From NCBI GenBank assembly GCA_963621145.1, contig CAVFDI010000001.1:62001-126000 (forward strand): a stretch of 64,000 bases of DNA. Reading direction: 5' to 3'. This stretch comes from W0P28-013 sp963621145. GTDB lineage: Bacteria > Bacteroidota > Bacteroidia > Bacteroidales > Paludibacteraceae. How positions within the stretch are numbered: the first letter of the stretch is position 1; every line of letters begins with the position of its first letter. The notes below the pieces were generated by a model that was not told where the DNA came from, ran no database searches, and was given only the letters and a program-made list of their open reading frames with translations. Position numbers and translations under genes: made by a program. This document shows positions 31,801-40,800 of the stretch, one piece after another.

Positions 31801-34800
31801 GTTGCCTAAATACGATGGCGTGGCTAGCATCGATTGTGTCGATTCTGTGCCTGCTGGACAGATGTCGGCCGAGGTTACTTATGGTGTGAAATGTATTTAC
31901 GACAACAACTGCGAAACCGATACCACCATCACCGTTAAGGTTTATGCTAAACCTAGCGATCTCACCATCAATGGCATTGGTGGCGTCGATGCAATGGATT
32001 CGGTTTGTGTAGAATCGGCAAAACAACTCTCGGTAATTCCAACGGGCGGCTCGTCGCTCACGGGCGCAACCTACAAATGGACTGGCTCGGGCATCACCGA
32101 CGAAACGGCTGCTACGCAAACCATCACACCAACGACTGTTGGTCAGGAGACTTACTCTTGCCAAATTACCATGCCTGGCGGTTGCGACACTACTGTCAAC
32201 ATCATATTGAAAGCCGTGGCTCTGCCAGAATTGGCCGCTTGTCCCGATACTACTATCTGCTTCGGAACAGAGGCGCAACTCTATCTTACCGCTAAGAACA
32301 ATTGTCCTGATGGCACAACCATCACATGGACGAGCGACAATGGCGGCGGTGGCGCTAGTGGCGATGTTGTTCGGGTAGCACCAACCACAACGACCACCTA
32401 CACCGTTACGGCTAAAACGCCTGCACCACTTGGTTGCAGCACCACTCAAACGGTTACCGTAACTGTAATTCCGCAACAGCAGCCCACGGTTACTCCTTCG
32501 CCTGCACTCATCTGCCTCGATGCAGCGGGCATTAGCGAGGACGACCTGAATCTGACTACTGAAGATACCGACTCGGAAGGTCGCACCTACAAGGCTTACA
32601 AGTGGTATGCCGAGGACGATCCGACCACCATTATTGGCACATCGAATGCCATCACAGTGCCGAAGGCCAACATTACTGCAACTCGCACCTATGTGGTTGA
32701 GGTTACAACGCAGGAAGGCTGCACCGCTCTTGGTAGTGTTGAAGTGCCTGTAAGCGAAAAACCATCGGTATCGATAAAAGGTGAAACGCAAGTGTGCGAA
32801 GGTAAGTCGCTTGTGCTGCAAGCCGAAAGTCCAATAAATGTAACACGTTACGAATGGACCACCAACGACGACCCGAACACTGTATTCGCCACAACGCAGA
32901 GTGTTACCGTTTGGCCAACTACCACGGTTAATACCTACTACTTGACCGTATACAACGATAAAGGTTGCCGCTTCGAGGTGAACCCAGGTCACAATGTAAC
33001 AATTCTGAAAGCACCAAAACCGCAGATTGCTGCCGATCATAACCCAATTTGCGAAGGCGACGATGTGATACTGACTGCATCGGACCTGAACAGCGGCACT
33101 TGCACGGTTGTTTGGGACGATAACTCCACCAACCCAGTGCGTAAGATTATTGGCTTGACATCGACCACCACCTACAATGTAACCCTCACCAACGAGAATG
33201 GTTGCGTCGAACAGGTAGAATTTACCGTCGATGTGAACCCGCTGCCAAAACTGAAGATTACGGGTAACACGCAAGTGTGCGTGGGCGACAGCGTGCTGTT
33301 GAGCGTTGAAGATGCCAATGGCGTCGACAACAAATACAGTTGGACTGGCGGCGCATGGCGCGAGGCTACCGACAAAGGCTCGGTTAACAACAGCAAAGTT
33401 TGGGTTTATCCGACCAATGTTGTAGATAGCACCGAATACTGCGTAACATCAGTCGATGTGAACTCGTGCAACAGCAAACAGGTATGTCACAAAATTTTGG
33501 CATTCGCTAAGCCGATAGCCATGATCAACGGCAAACAGATGGCTACCGACACCATTTGCGTGGGTCAAAGCCTGATACTCGAAGCCACGGGCGGCAGCAA
33601 ATTCAAATGGAGTACCAATGCCGAATCGCAGCAGATTACCACGCCTATCTACAACTCGGTAAATACCTACATATTCTGGGTTGATGTATACAACGAGGCT
33701 AACTGCGTTCAACGCGACTCCATCTGGGTTAAAGTTATGCCGAAACCAAATGCTTACATCGAAAGTGTTTCGCCTGCTACGCAAGTGTGCGAAGGCACAA
33801 CTGTGACCATGCGTGCTTCTGACGCTCCTTCGGGCAGCCGCTACACCTACGCATGGACCAACAACACGGGCGAAACCATCGAAAATGCTAATCAGCAAGA
33901 GATTTCGGTAACGCCAACCATTACCACGGCTTACAAACTTGTGATTACCGATGTGGAGACGAAGTGCGAGAAAGAGATTTTGCAGACCATCTACATCGAT
34001 CCGAAAGCGAAAGTGAACTTCACAGCAACACCCGACACCATTTGCGAAGGCGATGTGTTTAGTATCGAGATTGAAGGCGATGTGTCGGGTCAGGCCATTG
34101 CTTGGGAACAACTGAAAAACGGCACGGCTCAAGATGTATCTTCGTGGGCTGGCATGACGTCTATTGTCGACTCGCCAACAGCTAGCGAATATATCTACCG
34201 CGCTACGCTTACCAACAAGGTTACTGGGTGCTTAACAGTGCTCGAACGCCGACTTGTGGTTGTTCGTGTGCCGAAAGCAGGTATCCAGATTGTGAATAAG
34301 ACAACCAGCACCGTTTGCCAAGGCGATCCAGTAGAATTGCAAGCATGGAACGACGAAGGTAAGTATTCAACTGCTGAAAATGTTCAGTTTGTTTGGATGA
34401 TTGGTGACGACACCATCGCTCCTCTCAACCAACGGAAAATAATTGTTTATCCGCGCACCACTACCACTTACACAGTGGTAATGCAGAGCCTTGTAAATGG
34501 TTGCACTTCGTCGCGCGACACCACCATCAATGTGCTCGAGATTCCTCATGTGAACATCGTAGAGCCTGATAATCAGGTTATTTGCGAGGACGAAGAGATC
34601 TCCTTTACGCTCGAAGGCGTTTTGGCAGAATATGGTGTAGCATGGCATAAATACGATCGCGGTACAGAAGTCGCTTCGTGGGCTAAGAATGGCGTAACTA
34701 CCGTTACCGACAAGCCAACCAAGAGCGAATACGATTACAAAGTCGTCATTTCGAACCCGCTTGGTTGCGACACCACCATTGTGCGCCACTTGCGTGTGAA

Positions 34801-37800
34801 CTCTGTGCCACGACCAGGCATTAAGTTCCCAGGTGCTAAACAAGACACCATTTGCGAAGGCGAAGAGGCTTGGTTGCAGGCAACAAATACCGAAGGTAGT
34901 TGGAGCACGATGTACTACACCTACGGCTGGTTGAACCATGGCGATACGCTGACGCACGACGACTACACTCTGAAACTGAAGCCGACTAAGACCGACAACT
35001 ACACCTTCTACATCATCGACAAGGCCTCGGGTTGCCGCCGCACCATCGACACCACCGTTGTGGTTCTGCCGATACCGCGCGTCGAACTGAGCGACCCTGG
35101 CACATTGCTGTGCGAAGGCGAAATGTACACCCTCGACCTCAGCAGCGAACTGCCGCTGACCGATGCCAACATCACTTGGACTAAGACGGATAGTTACAGC
35201 GTAACGTTGGATACGAAGAGCGACATCGTTACCTATAGCGATAAACCAACGGCTGGCGACTACACCTACACTGTAGTTGTAGCCAATGCCAACAAGTGCG
35301 ACACTACCATTGTTCGCAAATTGAAAGTCAGCAGCGTGCCGCAACCTTACATCTTGATTGGCGATGGCACTGGCGACACCATTTGCGAAGGCGATCAAGT
35401 GAAGTTGATTGGTCAAAACATGAAGAGCAACTACAACTTTACCGATTATCCTGTAGCATGGATTGTTGGCAACGATACACTTCAGAAAGACCAGACTCAA
35501 CTGCTGCACAAGCCACAAAAGACCACAACCTACAAATTTGTGGTTACCAATGCGGCTACTGGTTGCTTCATAGCTGTCGACACCACCATATTTGTGAAGG
35601 CACGCCCAGCAACCAAACTGAATGTGAAATTGCCTAGTGGCTCTACCGATAACACCATCTGCAAAGGCGAATCTATCAGCATGCAGATAGTCGATACCGT
35701 GGCTAACAACACCGACGGACTGCATGTTCAGTGGAAACGCAATGGCGTGATTGTGACTGAATGGGCCAACAAGTTCGACATTGTGAACTACACGCCCGAC
35801 GATGACGAAAGTTATGTGATAACAGTCGACAATGGTCGCTGCCCGATAGTGCTGAACTACGACCTAAAAGTGAACTATCTGCCCGATCCTACGGTTGAAC
35901 TGCGCTCTGGTTCGCGTGTGAATTGCGCTGGTACGCGTGTCGATATTGGCGGCGCACAAAATCAAGATCTTGATTCGCGCTATGTTTACGAATGGACAAC
36001 AGTGCCTGTGGGCGAAGTTATCGCAAATCCGCACGACAAGGACATTGCGGTTTATCCCTACACCACAACCACCTATGTCTACACAGTAACCGATACGCAG
36101 ACAGGTTGCTCGCGCTCCGACAGCATTGCTATCACCGTAAATCAACGGCCTAAAGTAACGCTCGAGGTTGTTTATCCAGAAGGCACCGAGGGCAATCTTA
36201 TCTGCCAGACCGAGCCAGTAACGCTGCGCCTGCGTGGCGAAACCGACAGTTTGAAGACTCTGTGGTTTGTTAACCAAATTCCGCAAGCCGAATGGGCCGA
36301 CAAACTCTCGATTACCGATGCGCCAAGCAACGAACGCAACGACTACACTGTGAAGGTTTACAACGCTAATTGCGAACTGCAAATAGACACAACTATTTTG
36401 GTAAGCAAAGTGGAAAATCCGAAGATCTACAGCGTAGGCGACATCACCACCATTTGCGAAGGCACTAAAGTGGAATTGAAAGCGCTAGATCCGCAAATAA
36501 CGACGATGGTAAATGGTAAGAATATCAATGACTATCGCTGGACGAGTAGCAATCCGAAGGAAGTTCTCGAAAATCCGACGAACCAAAACATTCTTGTTTA
36601 CCCGAAGACGACTACAACCTACACCTACACCACTACCAACTTGCTCACAGGCTGCTCGCGTTTCGACACGCTGCGCATTGTGGTAAATCTGAAACCAGAG
36701 GCTAAATTCGAGGTGGCTTACGGTGCAAACATCACTGCCGATAGTACCATTTGCGCTGGCGATCCTGTTACTCTGCGTGTAACTAGCAACGATTCGGGTA
36801 ACCTCTACACCAAATGGTATGCCAACGAACACGAAGTGCCCGATTGGGAGAATAAACTCACCATTACCGATGTTTGCCCCGATAGCACGGTGATCTATCG
36901 TGTAGCGGTAAGCAACGACTACTGCGAGGCCGATCGTCTAGAGCAGACTGTGAAAGTGAAGTTCGTTCCAAATCCAACGATTGACATACTTCGTGGCGGC
37001 TATACCATGTGCGAAGGCCAACAATTGCTGTTGGTTGCTAAAGCGGCTCAGCGCCAAGACCTTGGATTCAAGTATCAGTGGTTGTCGAGCTCGCCGAACG
37101 ACCAAATCAGCGACTCTACAGGTCAATCGCTCACCGTTTATCCGACAGGTATCACCACTTATACCTATGTGATTACCGATCCAGCAACGGGTTGCTCGCG
37201 CACGGGTCAAATTCAGATAAATGTGAACAAGAAACCTGATGTTCGCTTGGTTACTGGCAGCAACACGCTGGCTAAGGATACGCTCATCTGTGGTGGTAAT
37301 CCTGTGACATTGCGCGTCGATGGCGACTTGAAGAATCTGACTTTCGCTTGGTACAAGAACGACCTTGTACAGCCTGGAACTTCGTCGACCTACACCGATA
37401 CGCCTGAATCGAATGCTAAGTACTATGTGATTGTTACCGATACAACCACGGGTTGCGAAACTAGTCAGGGCGATTTGGCTGTGGATGTCGAGGTGAACAT
37501 CATGCCTGTTCCGACCATCGAACTTGTGGGCGCTGGAGTTACCAACCATGTTTGCAAAGGCACAACCATCACGTTGCAGGCCAAAGAAGACCAGGCGCAC
37601 GATGTGAATAAGTATCGTTATCAATGGTCGGGTGGCGGTAAGTCGAGCCTTGGTAGCACACAATCTATCAATGTGAAACCTGATGTAACGACCACCTACA
37701 TGTATACTGTTCGTAATCTGATTACAGGTTGCACGCGCAGTGTCGATACCACCATCTATGTTTACGATGTGCCGAAGGTAACGCTCTCGTCGTCGATTGA

Positions 37801-40800
37801 ACAAGGCTACGAGGATAGTTACTGCGCAGGCGATCCTGTTACACTGAGTGTTACTGCTGGCGAAGGCACCAATGCCGACGATCTGCAATACACATGGCTG
37901 CGCAACAACGAGGTGATTGCTGGTGCTACTACCAACACACTCATCGACTACCCAATGGGTACTGCCGACAATGTGAACGACACCATCTACACCTACGAGG
38001 TTGTGGTTCAGAACAAATCGAGCCATTGCCAAGCCGATCCAACTGGTCTGAAGTACTCGCTCACGGTGAAACCGCTGCCTGTACCAACCATTACGGCATT
38101 CGACAACAATGGCGATGTGATAGAGAAGAACCAGACGGTTTGTCCCGATCGCGATATTCGTCTGCAAGGTACGCACTTGTCGGGTAAATTGTTCCGCTAC
38201 ACTTGGTATTCGCAGAACCAAACCGATCCCGACATCACCGCTACCGACAAACCGAACGAGGTTTGGGTATCGCCGTCGCAAACTACCACCTACACCCTCG
38301 AAATCGAGAATTTGGAGACTGGTTGCAAGCGCACCACCACTCACACCATCAGTGTATTGGCTACGCCGAAGATTAAGATAATCAGCACTGCCAAACAGGA
38401 CGATGGCAAATCGGTTGCTTGCGTAAACGATCCCGACATCACGCTGAAAGTGGTTCAGGCCGATGGCTCCGAGATTGACGACTTCAAGTTCAACATTACT
38501 TGGCTCGACGATCTGGGCAACGACCTTGGTGGCACGGCCGACATCACACTCACTGCCGATGCAGTCTCGACACACACCTACACCGTTCAGGTTGAGAATG
38601 TGCCAGGTGCTACAGGCCTGAAGTGCCCAGTTGTGGCTACTCATGTTGTCGATATTCAAACGGCTCCGACCGACATTACTATCGATGCTTACACCAACGA
38701 TGGTCGCACGCTGCTCACCGAGAAAGAGTATGTATGCGCTGGCGAACCTGTGTTGCTCGAGGCTAAGAAACAAGACAAGATGACCTACGAATGGCGCGAC
38801 GAGTGGGGCACGGTTTACACTGGCGACAACAACTCGCGTACATTCACTGTAAATCCGCAGAAAACGACAGTCTACACCGTGAAAGTTACCAACATGGGCG
38901 GTTGCTCGTACGAGGTATCGCGTAAGATTTTGGTTAATCCTAAACCTACGGTAACCATAAGCGGGCCTACTTCGTTCTGTCTCGAAGAGGTGGGCAAGTC
39001 GTTCACTCTGAAGGCCACTTCGAACCCATATTCGAAGAACTACACCACCATTGTTTGGACCTACGAGGTAGATGGCGGCACCAACACCTTCGAGGGCCAG
39101 AGCATTGAATATGCTCCGCAAAAGGCTGGTACTTACAAGTTCACCGTGGTGGCACGTCACGAGTCGAACAGCACAATTTGCGAAAGCGATCCTGTTACCT
39201 ACCAAGTGATAGTGGCTGGCGTTCCGCAAGTTGGTACCAAGGACTTGAAAGTGGTTTCGTCGCTCGACTCTACGGCCAATGCTTGCGTGAATACGCGCTT
39301 CGAGATTGAAGCCACGCCTGGCTACACCAAGTATGTGTTCGGTACTACCGATAGAGTGGTTTATACACCAAAACAAGAGAGCGATAAGAACACATTCAAC
39401 GATGTGGTGAAATCGGAAGGCTCGTGGATTTACTATTGCGACTTCTATAATGCTGCTGGTTGCTACAGCCGTCAGGAAATCGACATCGAGGTTAATCCAA
39501 TGCCTGATAATGTTACGATAACGCCAACTGCGGTGAATGGTGTTCTTAACAACTATAAGTCGGAGGGTGAACAGCCCGAGGTTGTTGTTTGCGAAGGCAC
39601 TTCGTTGAAACTCAATGCAAATGCGACGGGTAAAACCAACAGTTATTCGTGGATCGATTCCGATGGCAAGACTCACCCATCGCAGCAGGAGATTAGCGTA
39701 ACGCCGTCGCACACAACCACTTACACAGTGTCGGTAACTAACTTGAGCGGTTGCTTGGTAACAAGTCGCTTCACTGTGAAAGTTGTGCCGATGGATAAAC
39801 TCACGCTCACAGCCAACAACACGAACGACTCGCTGGCTATCTGCGCCGGCAGCAAAGACAAAGTCACGCTGCGTGTAACTGGCTCGTCGGCAAGCACTTA
39901 CGACTATCGCTGCCCATCGACTGGTGCTTACTACTTGTCGAAACCTGCAAGCATTCAGATTCCTGCTCCGCAATCGGACGAAGTGTGGTTTGTCTACGCA
40001 AGTTCGAGCGCAAACAGCAGTTATGGCACAAGTTGCCAGAGCGAAGCGAGTGTCAAGATTCATGTTTTGAATAATCCTGACAACACGAAAGGCTCTATCA
40101 AGGTGAATGGCGGCGAATCGTTCACGGTTTGCGCTGGCTCTACCGTAACGCTCACTGGCGATCATGCCGATGCCGTTACCTACTTGTGGAGCACTGGCGA
40201 AGTGAAGCCGTCAATCCAAGTGCTGATGCCGAACTACGAGAAGGATACTACCATCACATTCTGGGCAATAGGCCGCAACGCACTTGGCTGCGACAATACG
40301 CAAGACACCATGAAGTTGCAACTGTTCGTTCGTATGCAACCTGAGCCTAAGATTGTGAGCGAAACCATCTGCTACGAGCAGCAACCGCTCCGTCTCGAGG
40401 CTGGCGACAAAGTGCTTACCTATCGCTGGTACGACGAGAATGGCAACGAGGTATCGCGCAAGTACTATTGCGAGATTAAGCACGATACGGCAGGTATCTA
40501 TAACTACAAACTGACTGCTCGCAACGATGCTGGCTGCGAAACCACCATCACCGTTTCGGTAACAGTTCGTCCGTTCGAGGCCAACATCTCGGGTCTGACC
40601 TATCTCTGCTCAGGCAATTCTACCAAACTTTGGGTCGATGGTTGCTCGTTGGCGGCTGGTTATCAGTTCCGCTGGACATTCGCAGGCGAGATATTCAGCA
40701 CTGTCGACACGGTTACCGTATCGCGCCTCGGCACCTATGGAGTAGAAGTAACAACGCCGTGGCTGACTAGCGCAGTTGGTACCATCGAGGTTCAGCAGAG

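Noticed and set aside
30002..33274. 1,090-codon minus-strand frame inside the adhesin (others at 23468-25825 and 36938-40165)
   Set aside because: They lie opposite regular Thr/Gly/Val-rich repeats whose codons rarely give stop codons on the other strand. The translations have no signal or domain and no promoter of their own.
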